A stretch of DNA of 59,015 nt from contig JACGCK010000250.1 in assembly GCA_014925825.1 (NCBI GenBank), positions 1-59,015 on the forward strand, given 5' to 3'. How positions within the stretch are numbered: the first letter of the stretch is position 1; the number at the start of each line of letters is the position of its first letter. Origin of the DNA: Pholiota molesta (lineage: Eukaryota > Basidiomycota > Agaricomycetes > Agaricales > Strophariaceae). This document shows, one piece after another, positions 9,195-19,819 of the stretch. The translations under genes were made by a program, and so were the position numbers. A model generated the notes under the pieces. It did not search any database. It had not been told where the DNA came from and saw only the letters and a program-made list of their open reading frames with translations.

Positions 9195-11262
9195 TTACGA
9201 TGTAGGAGTTTTCTTCTTCTTCTTGGGAGACAATGAAGCATTCGGATTCTTCTGAGCTTCCAACCATCTCTTCAAATTAGGCATACTTGGAGAAAACTTC
9301 TTTGACCAAACTTCTAGATCTGATTTCTTGTCGGAATCGTTTCGAAGCCACTTTACCATATCCGGATAGGAAGAGATGACAGGGTCAAAGTGGCTAACCC
9401 AGGTTCTGAATTGAGTGGGCTTGATCCAGAAGCTCTGTACATCAGAGTCCAATGGCCTTGTCTTGATAGTCCAAACCATTGGGTTTGAGTCGTGGAGCCT
9501 TTGCATCATTGTAATACAAATTTCGTAGCGCTTGAATATATCAGGGAGGTCGGAAACACCTTTCTTTGATGGTGGCATGTTAAGATATTCAGGCTCAATC
9601 TCCAAAATACGAATAATCTCCTCCTGAAGTGGAGTCAACTCTATAGCTGGAGGGGATGGAGCATGCAGAAATGAAGAGATGGGCTTCGAGAGTGAGACCC
9701 AGCTGAGCGAGCCAATGACATTGCACGTGGATTAGTCAAAGCAGATGCCTGAGTCTCAATTTAATAAATATATAAGTAATAAAGTTATTAAAAAGACTTA
9801 CGCCCAAAATCCAGAACGATGGTCTATCATTTTTATCATTTACAAAATTGGCGATCTCTTCATTCTGCACAGCAATAGAATAGGAACCCTTGATTTCCCA
9901 AGCAGAAATATCGTTGTCCCAAAAGAAAATCGTTTGATCTAAATAATATATTTAGTATATATTAATAATAGTAAAGAAAACTTACATGTGAGTATATCAT
10001 AAAGTAAGCCAATTTCGTGGAGAATAGAACCAACAGTTCTACCAATTTGGACTTTGTGTATAAAGCCATAATCAACATCATGACTTCTGAGGGGTGGAGT
10101 GTTACTGGTATGGCTGCAGTACCAAACAATACCATTGCGCTCGGTGGATGTCGAAGTAAGAATAATATCATTCGCTTCTTCGTCATCAGTGTCACCAATA
10201 TTTCCTGAATTTCCATAGGCTTGACCACGAGTAAAGCCTCCAGTAGTGCGTGAAGACCCTCCCAGAGGGATAGTAGCCAGAGAAGCTGTGATACCTTTCT
10301 GGAGATCTAGATAATATTTGAGTGTGATTCAGAATAAAATAGAAAAAATGTGCACCTGCTTCCTCTTGTTCCTCAACATCTATCCCAATTTCAATGCCAT
10401 CCTCATCCTCATCCTCATCCTCAGCTTCGTCTGCCTTTTCCTTTCCTTTTCCCTTATACTCAGTCACCTCATCCTCATCTACATCCATTCCGCTATCTGT
10501 CTGCTCTGTCTCAACAACCTTTGCCTTTGCCTTGGCCTTTGCTGACTTGGTCATATCATCGGAATCAGCATCAGGAGCATCATCATGACGACGGGACCTT
10601 GTAGAAACAGCAGCTGTCGATACAGGCTTAGATGCAGAAGCAGAGGCCTTGAATCGGATCGGTGCAGCGATAGGAACTTGTTGGATGATTCTCTCAGCAC
10701 TAGATTAGAAATAAGTGTTTAATAATTAATGAAATGGATAATACTCACCGGCTAGGCTTTTTCTTAGCTTTTTGAGCAATAGCGTTGACCTCAGCCTTTT
10801 TATCGGCAGTTGTTTTCCTGTATGGGAATAAATAATAAATAAAGAAGAGAATTATATTTCAAATAACGTACTTGTCATGGGGAACTGGTTTACCAGAGAT
10901 AGCTTTGATAGATTTGTCTAGCAGAATTTTAGTCCAAATATCTCAAACAAATATCACTAACTTACCTTTTTTACGAGGGGTTATTTCCTGATCTTCTTCT
11001 TTGTTATCTTTAGCCTTGGGGACAGATTTGGCTTGAATAAAGTAGTTTTAACAATATATATTGAATATATATTTCCTCTACATACATATCCCTATAGCGA
11101 GCTCATCATCGGACTCCTCATCGACTTGCATGCTTTGGTCTTGCTCATTTCAATATCGGAGTTTGGACGGCTACGTTTGGGTTCAATTTCACCCGTAGGA
11201 CTAGAAGACCTCAGACGTTTCTTCTGCTTGTTTCTGTTCTTTGGAGGAGGGGTGCGAGCCAT
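9195..11262 (-). CDS. Putative accessory gene of the KDZ element, multi-exon, unknown function
   Basis: A minus-strand gene ends about 40 bp upstream of the transposase start, in the same orientation. It begins MARTPPPKNRNKQKKR and has a basic/acidic low-complexity N-terminal half (runs of KAKAKAK and acidic repeats). The C-terminal half looks globular and contains QIGRTVGSILHEIGLLYDIL, TIFFWDNDISAWEIKGSY, RPSFWILG, LTPLQEEIIRILEIEPEYL and SYPDMVKWLRNDSDKKSDLE. It ends in a lysine-rich tail. Several introns of 45-80 bp are needed to connect the exons. Two joins (near 11150 and near 9680) need a frame change that I could not explain by a canonical intron, so mild decay is possible. I recognise no enzyme motif. 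Similar proteins probably occur next to related transposases, but that is from memory and unchecked. Confidence 0.55.
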
Positions 11263-11394
11263 GGTATAATCTTAACACATAATAGGATGTAAGTATATCA
11301 TTCACACATGGAGAGTTTTTAAAAAGATTTATTAATTGAAACTACTCTAAGGTACATGGAATAAATAAAACAAAAATAACTTACACTAACTGTT

Positions 11395-12330
11395 ACAGTG
11401 TAGTGTAGGTGGATGGGGCCAGGTGGCGAAGGGAAGGCAGCGAATGACATCGCAGGCAGGTAGATGGACGGGGTAGGAAATCCACTGGGCGCCACGGGAT
11501 GATGTGGGGGTGGGCCGCAGGATGACGAGGCGGAGGTTGGGTGTACGTGCGCCGCGAGCGACGTGACGGCGGTGGGTGGGTGACGTGGTCGGTGGCAGTC
11601 ATGGTGTACGCGCACCCGCGGGTGACATGGCGGGTGGTGGGACAATGTGGCGGGCGGTTCGAGGCCATGGGAGGATATCATGGGTGGTGGCGGGCAGTAC
11701 GAGGCCGCGGGAGGACGTCGTGGGTGGGGGGTGGCCGGCGGGTGACGTGGTGGGTGGTGGTACGACGTGGCGGGTGGTACAAGCCCGCGGGAGGACGTGG
11801 TGGGTGGTGGGTGGCCGGCGGGTGACGTGGCGGGCGGTACGAGGTTGCGGGAGGACGTCGTGGGTGGGGGGTGGCCGGCGGGTGACGTGGCGGGTGGTGG
11901 GACAACGTGGCGGGCGGTTCGAGCCCGCGGGAGGACGTCGTGGGTGGTGGGTGGCCGGCGGGTGACGTGGCGGGTGGTACGAGGCCGCGGGAGGACGTCG
12001 TGGGTGGTGGATGGCCGCGGGAGGACATGGCGGGTGGTGGGATGACGTGGCGGGCGGTTCGAGGCCGCGGGAGGACATCGTGGGTGGTGGGTGACGCGGC
12101 GGGTGGTGGGACGAGGTGGCGGGCGGTACGAGGCTGTGGTAGGACGTGGCGGGCGGTGTCGTAGCGAACGGGCGACGGCGGGTGATGTGGTGGGTGGTGG
12201 GGGTGTACGAGCGCCGGGGGTGTTTGGGTGCCGCAGGGCGAGATGGCAGACAGTGGGTGGCCATCGTCGTCATGGGCAGGCAACGCGGCACGAGGTGGCA
12301 CGTGGTGGGTGGCTGTCGTCGTCGTCATGG
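11395..12330. repeat. GC-rich satellite with alternating 80/60-bp spacing
   Basis: The block is dominated by GTGACGTGGCGGGTGGT and GCCGCGGGAGGACGTCG modules. The marker GGCCGGCGGGTGACGTGG starts at 11733, 11813, 11873 and 11953, and a variant at 12013: spacings 80, 60, 80, 60 bp, so a 140-bp higher-order unit. Long open frames on both strands come from base composition. Its GC content contrasts with the AT-rich KDZ unit to the left. Confidence 0.85.
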
Positions 12331-12334
12331 GCAC

Positions 12335-15300
12335 ACCAGTGTCTGTTGATATCATGCATGGGACATGGCAAGTTGCCCAGGAAAGAAAGTGCATCCAGGA
12401 TGGTAACTCAGGTGCGCAGCCACCCCACCTAACTGACTTTGAATATCTCTGCCCTAAGCCAGTGGTCACCAGTGCCAATATTGCTGCTCACCATGTGTTC
12501 ACTGCTGCTCACTGTGCTCAATGGTGTCGAACAGTGCTCGACACCATTGTCAGGGTCGTCCCAAAAAGGAAGCAATCAATTTTTTCCAAAAGAAGAAAAC
12601 CTAATTAGATTCGCTTTTTTTCTGCATCATTTGTCAGCACTTGCTTATCTATGATTAGATTTGGCCCATTTTGGTACTTTCTGCTCATTGGCCCATCAAA
12701 TATGCCATCAAGGGCCAAACACATGACCTGCTACCTAACCACATGACCACACATAACTGCAAATGAGGCAGGGACCCTCCTAGGGGTGGGAAATGCCTAA
12801 AATAGCATTTTCCCAATATTATTGGAAATGCACCTGGGTAGCTGGTGCACCCTATATAGGACCCACTGGGACCATATTATACCGAAAGATGCGGAATTAA
12901 ATTCTAAATCCACCTGTGAAAAAATCATATGAATAGCTTTATTGGTTCAGGCCCTAGAAGCGAATTACTATTTGGGAGAAATAAGCGCACACATTGATGG
13001 CTGCTTTCCTCCGCAACCGCTGGGTCGTTTTCCATAATCAAAGCAGCTTTCTATAGGTATCAAACGCGCGCTTCTAACGCGTTCTTGAACATAATTTTCC
13101 GTCCGTTCCTCGCTCCGTAAAACGCTCCGGATATATTTGCGCTCGCACCGCATTAGCGCCGGCTATGGTTCCATAATTCGCGCGCATATTATATCATAAA
13201 ATAGGTTAATAAAACACCTTTCTAACGGTACCCTACTCGTGCTGATTGAGCAACTCTCTGAGGCCCTATAAAGGAAATGGTTGTTTGTAAATAGAATATT
13301 AACCGCTAATTGCGCCGGAACGCGCGTAGGTGCGTTGGATTCTCCTGAATTTACCGGATTTAATGACCCCTTAATTATAGGGATCAGATGCCGGGAAGGC
13401 ACTGAACTGGACATGGGATGGCCAGGATATTGCTTTGCTGGCTGGAAGATGCTATTTTTAGCGCTGCCGAGCGCGGCCTCACCCAATCCGGGCATGGATT
13501 GGTGGCACTCTCCCCCTCCCCCTCATATTGGAAATTCATTTCCTCCCTCAATTCCTATCCAATTGCTTCGTTCTTTTTTTTAATATTCAATATAAATATG
13601 GTACTATGCGCCTATAGCACTTATACACCACTATACTACATGCAGCATTTGTTATTTCGATATCTCTGTATTTTGGACATTGCATTTGGGGTTTTCACTG
13701 TATTTATGATGCTTATTGGCACATATAGAGCGGTGGAAAGCTAGAGGTAAGTACCTAGTACAATTCTTGGTAGTTTAGAAGTTACCTGAATACTGTCCTA
13801 TAGCTCCACATCCATAAAGAGAGACATTACTGGATATCCTCTTTGATAAATCCATATCTCAGCCAATACTGTAGCTATAACCAAGTTCAAGCATCCATTA
13901 GAGTATTAGACATGTCTTCTTTCGTTCTGCCACTCAACAATTCTCTTCTCAATGCATTTCATTGGCCATATGACAAGAATGGTTAAATATAGCAGAAATA
14001 GAGGTATTTGGCCTATAGCAATTCACATAAGCACTCTAAATCCTGTAGAGCTAGGATATTATAGCTCTCATTCATACCTACAATTCAAGAGAGGCCGGAG
14101 AGAATTAGAGTGAGTGAGTGGAAAGATATGGTGGAAACATTCAAAAGAACATGAGTTAAACAGAGGTCTATCATAGTTATATAGATACTCTTGATCTAGT
14201 CCGATGTTTTGACTAGTACTTCCACACTATCTTTCCACTCACTTACTCCATTTTCTTGGGGCCTATCTGTAATTGAAGGTATTGATGAGAGCTATAATAT
14301 CCTAGCTTTACAGAATTTTAGAGTGCTTCTGTGAATTTTTATAGGCAGAATACCTCTATTTCTGCTATATTTAACCATTCTGGTAATATGGCTAATAAAA
14401 TGCAATGAGAACACAATTGTTGAGTAACAGAACTAAAGAAAACATGTTTATTATTCTAATGGATTCTTAAACTTGGATATAGCTATAGTATTGGTTGAGA
14501 TATGGATTTATCAAGGAGGATGTGCAGAAACCCCCTCTTTATGAGTGTAGAGCTATAGGGCAGTATCCAGCCAACTTTTTAAATACCAGGAATGGTAGTG
14601 GGTATTTACCTCTAGCTTTTCACCGCTTTATATGTTCCAATAACCATCATAAATACAGTGAAAACCCCAAATGCAGTGTCCCAAATATAGAAATATCGAA
14701 ATAACAAATGATACATGCATTATAGTAATACATAAGTGGTATAGACATATAGTACCCTACTTATATTAAATATTCAAAAAAAGAACGAAGCAATTGGATA
14801 GGAATTGAGGGAGGAACAGAATTTCCAATATGAGGGGGAGGGGGAGAGTGCCACCATTTCATGCCCGGATTGGGTGAGGCTGTGCTCGGCTATGCTAAAA
14901 ATAGCATCTGCCAGCCAGCAAAGCAATATCCTGGCCATCCCCCATGCCCAGTTCAGTGCCTTCCCAGCCTCTGATTGCTATAATCAGCGTGTCATTAAAT
15001 CCAGTAAAATCAGGAGAATCCAACGCACCTACGCGCGTTCCGGCGCAATTAGCGGTTTATATTATATTTACAAACAACCATTTCCTTTATAGGGCCTCAG
15101 AGAGTTGCTCAATCAGCACGAGTAGGGTACCGTTAGAAAGGTCTGCTATTAACCTATTTTATGGTATATTATGCGTGCCAATCGTGAACGCGTAGCCGGC
15201 GCTAATGCGGTGCGAGCGTAAATATATCCGGAGCGTTTTACGGAGCGAGAAACGGACGTAAAATTATGATCAAGGACGCGGTCGAAGCGCGCTTTCAATA

Positions 15301-16050
15301 CCTACAGACCAAAATTGTAATCATAGAAAACGACCGGGCGGTTGTTGAGGAAAACAGCCATCAATGTGTGCGCTTATTTATTCCAATTAGTAATTCGCTT
15401 CTAGGGCCTGAACCAATGATGCTATTAATATGAATCTTTCACAGGTGGATTTAGAATTTAATTCCGCATCTTTCGGTATAATATGGTCCCAGTGGGTCCC
15501 ATATAGGGTGCACCAGCTACCCAGGTGCATTCCTAATAATATTGGGAAAATGCTATTTTAGGTATTTCCCACCCCTAGGAGGGTCCCTGCCCCATTTGCA
15601 GTCATGTGTGGTCATGTGGTTAGGTACCAGGTCATGTGTTTGGCTCTTGATGGCATGTTTGATGGGCCAATGAGCAGAAAGTACCAAAATGGGACAATCA
15701 TCCTAATGTGGCCAGTTGATGGTGGGAAATGATGGGAAAAACAGCTTACAAATTTGTCATTCTGCTTTTGGAAAAATTTTGATGGTTTCCTTTTTGGGAT
15801 GACCCTGACAACAGTGACAAGCAGTGCTTGTCACTGTTGAGCACAGTGAGCAGCAGTGGCAGCAGCAGTGAGCAGTAGCACTGCCACTGGTGACGAGCAG
15901 AGAGCACCAGGAAAGGGCAGAAAATATTCAATCCCAGCTAGGTGGGGTGGCTGCGCACCTGAGTTACCATCCTGGATGCACTTTCTTTCCTGGGCAACTT
16001 CCACTATTTCATGTAGAATATTAACGGACAAGGCTGATGGGCAGGCATTG
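12335..16050. mobile_element. Giant palindromic element, copy 1 (arms about 1.8 kb)
   Basis: The left arm (about 12335-14135) is repeated as its reverse complement in the right arm (about 14221-16050), leaving an 85-bp loop. Matching landmarks: AGGAAAGAAAGTGCATCC near 12380 against its complement near 15980; CATTTTCCCAATATTATT near 12810 against its complement near 15550; GAGTGAGTGAGTGGAAAGATA at 14109 against its complement at 14228. There is no convincing protein-coding gene; ORFs are short and not conserved in frame between the arms. A second copy lies at 19820-23056. The structure fits a fold-back or very-long-TIR non-autonomous DNA element. Outer borders are approximate. Confidence 0.8.
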
Positions 16051-16390
16051 CGGGCGTGTGACGTGGCGGCGGTGGGCGGTCGTCGTGGTCATGTGCAGAT
16101 GGCGTCCGGTGGGAGAGAAGGAAAGGGAGAGGGGAGAGCATGGTCAGCGCGGGCGCATATGGAGACGGGTGTGGGGGCTTACCTTGGTTGATAGTAGTGG
16201 TTGTGGAAAGAAAGCCAACACTTACCTGATCGATGACTATAAAGAAGCGCCAAGTCCAACCAGATTGTCATGTGACCTTACCGGGTCACTCTTTAATTGA
16301 AACTGCGATCGAATTGTGAGTGATGCCGTGATGGCCGGAAATGGCCGTGATCTACTAGATACATTGACTAATGTAGCATACATTTCAAAT
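16051..16390. other. Unassigned spacer, GC-rich then mixed
   Basis: The first ~150 bp (GTGTGACGTGGCGGCGG and similar) resemble the GC-rich satellite at 11395-12330 and may be a small relic of it. The rest shows no recognisable gene or repeat. Confidence 0.35.
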
Positions 16391-16467
16391 GGCCTTGTGG
16401 TGTAGTGGTTTATTGCACTTCCAGCCATGTGACCCTTAGGCTTGGGGTTCAATTCTTATCCATGGCA
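16391..16467 (+). other. tRNA-like sequence, degenerate (possible SINE head)
   Basis: A box-A-like segment (TGGTGTAGTGG) and a box-B-like segment (GGTTCAATTCT) are about 47 bp apart. The ends GCCTTG and CATGGC can pair at five of six positions. The T stem and anticodon arm pair poorly, so I do not call a functional tRNA. A T-run follows 15 bp later. It may be a tRNA pseudogene or the head of a tRNA-derived SINE. Confidence 0.35.
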
Positions 16468-16527
16468 TTTTGGTGCGCTTTTTTTTTTGCTCTATTATAT
16501 AGTAAAGGGAACTTGATTTGCATGTTA

Positions 16528-16760
16528 GCAGTGGTTGCCGGTGGTCACCAGTGGTCCCCAGTGGTCATCGGTGGTTATCGGTGGTTCCGCCAGTGGTTGC
16601 CAGTGGTCATCAGTGGTTCCACCAGTGGTTGCCGGTGGTCATCAGTGGTCATCGGTGGTTATTGATGGTTCCGCCAGTGGTCATCAGTGGTAACCACTGG
16701 TAATTTAGACCACTGGTTACCACTGGTCAACCACTGGTAAACAGTGGTGGCTTAACTGAT
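16528..16760. repeat. Second CAGTGGT-type minisatellite
   Basis: Short degenerate units (CAGTGGTTGCC, CAGTGGTCATCAGTGG, GGTTCCGCCAGTGG) and the hairpin motif CCACTGGT/ACCACTGG resemble the array at 5539. Isolated units continue to about 16850 and end in a segment (CACTGCTTAGGGGTGCTG, then GTAAAG) nearly identical to the reverse complement of the left end of the first array. Confidence 0.75.
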
Positions 16761-16868
16761 CCTACAATTAATTTGATAGATAGGGATTGTATGGTAGGAC
16801 TTCATTCCTGGCTAGTAGCCGCCAGTGGTCCGCCAGTGGTCCGCCACTGCTTAGGGGTGCTGGAGTGT

Positions 16869-18559
16869 AAAGACCTCCCAACTTGGTGTGTTGAAATGCA
16901 GGCTTGGCTACGCTCCCAGGGCGTTTGGCGCATCGTTTCCGGTCAATCCAAGGCCCCCACGGTCTCGTCGCCTCCCAAGGACGGAGAAGAGACTGCACTC
17001 GATGCTTGGTACCTCAAATCGGACAAGGCAGCTGGCTACATCTATCTGGCAGTGGATGAGAACCAGAAGATCCACTTTGTGATGATTTCGGACAATCCAG
17101 TGAAGATGTGGGCTGCCCTGGCTGCTGTACACCTCCAGAAACGTCCTGGTGCACGCTTCAATGCCTATGACGACCTCTTTTCGATCAGGAAGCAGGAAGA
17201 CGAGATGCTGCAGTCGCTTATGAACAGGGTGGACACTGCTATCAACCGCATTCAGGACCTTCGGCCTAAGGACTTCACCCTCTCCAGTCTAGATGATGAG
17301 CTGGCCAGCATGACACTCATCAGGGCGCTTCCAGACGAGTTCAGCGCATTCGCATCGTCTCTGCTGCTGCTGGACAAGCTCGAGAAGTCTACAATCCATC
17401 AGGCCTTCGTTACAGAGGAGTCCCAACATCGCCATCGCGCCTCTGTCACTCCCAACATCTCCTCTGCCCTTGCTGCATCGTCCTCGTCCTCTACAGCCTC
17501 CTCCACGCCCGAATGCACGTTCTGCGGCGTTAAATGGCACATCGAACAGAACTGCAAGAAGTACCTCAAGTTCAAGGAAGATGCACGTGAAGAGGTCCGT
17601 CTCAACCGCTCCAAACCCAAGGGGCACAAAGCGAGGTAAGCGGAGCAAACAACGCCGGAGTTCGCTGGAAATGCAAGTGCACTGTCAACTTTCGATCCTA
17701 CCACTCTCCAGAGCGACGCTGACTTCCATTGGCTCGCAGATCCTCCAAAGAACAGCCTGACCTGATTTGCGAGGCATGCTTGGCAGGCAAAATGACCTCT
17801 GCACCATTTCCCAGCTCAACTAGACAATCCCTTGCACCGCTTGAACTCATCCACTCTGACCTTCATGGACCTCTTCCTGTCCCCAGTCCGGAAGGATATC
17901 GCTACTGGATCACTTTCCTGGATGACCGCACCAAACTCCATGCTGTACACTTCCTAAAATGCAAAAGTGACGCATTTGACGTGTTTAAGACATTCAAAGC
18001 CTATGCAGAGAACCAGGTCAATGTGAAAATCAAGGCTCTGCAGGATGACAAGGGAGGAGAGTACATGTCCAACGCTTTCCTCAAATTCACTGATCAGTGC
18101 GGTATTACACGACGCCACAGCACCAGGAATCGCCCCCAGCAGAACGGAGTCGCAGAGCGTGCTAATCGCACCATTTCTGACCATGCTACAGCCATGCTCA
18201 ATGAATCCAACCTCCCTGCTTTGTTCTGGGCCTATGCAGTCGCTGCCTATGTCCATGTCTGGAATCGCCTCCCTACATCGCCTCTGCCTGGTACAACACC
18301 CTACACTGCTTGGTTCAACAAGAAACTGGACATTAGCCCTTTCCGAGTCTTTGGGTGCACTGCCTACGTCTATATTCAGCGAGACAAGCGCAAATCACTC
18401 CAATCGCATATGGAGAAGTGCATCTTTGTTGGCTATCCATCTGGCTACAAGGGTTGGCAGTTCTACAATCCGGTCACTAGGAAGTTTATCATCTCAGAAC
18501 GAGCTATCTTCGACGAAAGGAGCTTTCCAGGCCTCAAGCGCACGTCTCCAGTCGACCTG
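16869..18559 (+). pseudogene. Copia gag-integrase fusion with internal deletion
   Basis: Gag starts mid-protein (LPTWCVEMQAWLRSQ) because the first ~17 residues and the LTR are replaced by minisatellite. It continues through a complete CCHC zinc knuckle (CTFCGVKWHIEQNC) to a stop at 17637-17639. A short out-of-frame piece still encodes the run-up to the protease site (FHWLAD). A deletion then removes the protease active site and the integrase HHCC start, and the sequence resumes at DLICEACLAGKMTSAP. Integrase then runs open to about 18559 with HSDLHGP, DDKGGEY and QNGVAERANRT. Reverse transcriptase and RNase H are absent because an inverted LTR fragment joins here. It cannot transpose on its own. 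Confidence 0.88.
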
Positions 18560-18722
18560 AAGTGAGTAACTGAGTGTATTGAGGAGGAACAGAGCTATCT
18601 ACTTGCCTGGAGTCCGAAGTAAGTAACTAAGGACTCCAGAAGGCATTCTACAGCTACATACATGTGTGTCATGTGATCACATGTGACTACATCAGCTGAG
18701 ACTGAACTAGGCAACTCTAACA
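18560..18722 (-). repeat. Truncated copia LTR (163 bp)
   Basis: This corresponds to the TGTTAGAG half of the 262-bp LTR. Its inner edge (AAGTGAGTAACTGAG) is fused to plus-strand integrase sequence. On its other side the minus-strand gag at 18723 joins directly to the LTR start, so an internal deletion has brought gag and 3' LTR together. Confidence 0.85.
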
Positions 18723-19352
18723 GTTGGGAGTGACAGAGGCGCGATGGCGACGTTGGGACTCCTCTGTAACGAAGGCCTGATGGATTGTAGACTTCTCCAG
18801 CTTGTCCAAGAGCAGGAGAGACGAAGCGAATGCGCTGAACTCGTCTGGAAGCGCCCTGATGAGTGTCATGCTGGCCAGCTCATCATCTAGATTGGAGAGG
18901 GTGAAGTCCTTAGGCCAAAGGTCCTGAATGCGGTTGATAGCAGTGTCCACCCTGTTCATAAGAGACTGCAGAGTCTCGTCTTCCTGCTTCCTGATCGAAA
19001 AGAGCTCGTCATAGGCATTGAAGCGTGCACCAGGACGTTTCTGGAGGTGTACAGCAGCCAGGGCAGCCCACATCTTCACTGGATCGTCCGAAATCATCGC
19101 AAAGTGGATCTTCTGGTTCTCATCCACTGCCAGATAGATGTAGCCAGCTGCCTTGTCCGATTTGAGGTACCAGGCGTCGAGTGCAGCCTCTTCTCCATCC
19201 TTGGGAGGCGATGGGACCATAGGGGCCTTGGATTGACCGGAAACGATGCGCCAGACGCCCTGGGAGCGTAGCCAAGCTTGCATTTCACCACACCAAGTTG
19301 GGTAGTTGGAGGCATTGAGTTTGGCAAAGGTGGGTAGAGAGGAAGAAGCCAT
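18723..19352 (-). pseudogene. Copia gag, 3'-truncated, minus strand
   Basis: The frame begins MASSSLPTFAKLN and is open through RHRASVTPN, where the LTR at 18722 cuts it off before the zinc knuckle. About 205 bp of leader with the primer-binding site connect it to the LTR at 19558-19819. The LTR-gag-LTR order makes this a non-autonomous deletion derivative of the same family. Confidence 0.85.
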
Positions 19353-19557
19353 GATAGAGCGAGATGGAAACGAGATGACGTGGCGACGTTAAGAGAGAAT
19401 GCATAGGGGTGTGCGACGAACGTTCTGACGCGATGACGTGGCAGTAGGAGCAACGGTGCGTCGAGTACGAGCGAAACGAGCGAGAGTGTGGAAATGGAGA
19501 GTTGAGACTGTTGTTGGAAAACGAGTTTAAAGCGCTGTGTGCACGGGGCCCATAACC

Positions 19558-19819
19558 TGTGAAAGGTGGCGAGTTCCGGACGGTACGAGACACCTGCTGG
19601 GTGAGTTTCGCCGTCTCAGTGTATCAGACGGAGCGGCAATGAATGCCTGGAGTCCAAAGTGAGTAACTGAATGTATTGAGGAGGAATAGGACTAGCTACT
19701 TGCCTGGAGTCCGAAGTGAGTAACTAAGGACTCCAGAAGGCATTCTACAGCTACATACATGTGTGTCATGTGATCACATGTGACTACATCAGCTGAGACT
19801 GAACTAGGCAACTCTAACG
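19558..19819 (-). repeat. Copia LTR, 262 bp, 5' LTR of the minus-strand derivative
   Basis: It has the same length and ends as the LTR at 1054, with the terminal base changed. The primer-binding site (complement GGGGCCCATAACC) adjoins it at 19545-19557. The outer edge sits exactly where the left arm of palindromic copy 2 begins (GCAAATGAGGCAGGG), so this copia unit interrupts that element. Confidence 0.88.

Noticed and set aside
11319..12478. Long proline/histidine-rich and glycine-rich ORFs on both strands
   Set aside because: They lie entirely in the GC-rich satellite, where stop codons are rare on both strands. The repeat period explains them.
16391..16467. Functional tRNA gene
   Set aside because: The T stem and anticodon arm do not pair properly. 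I list it only as a tRNA-like sequence.
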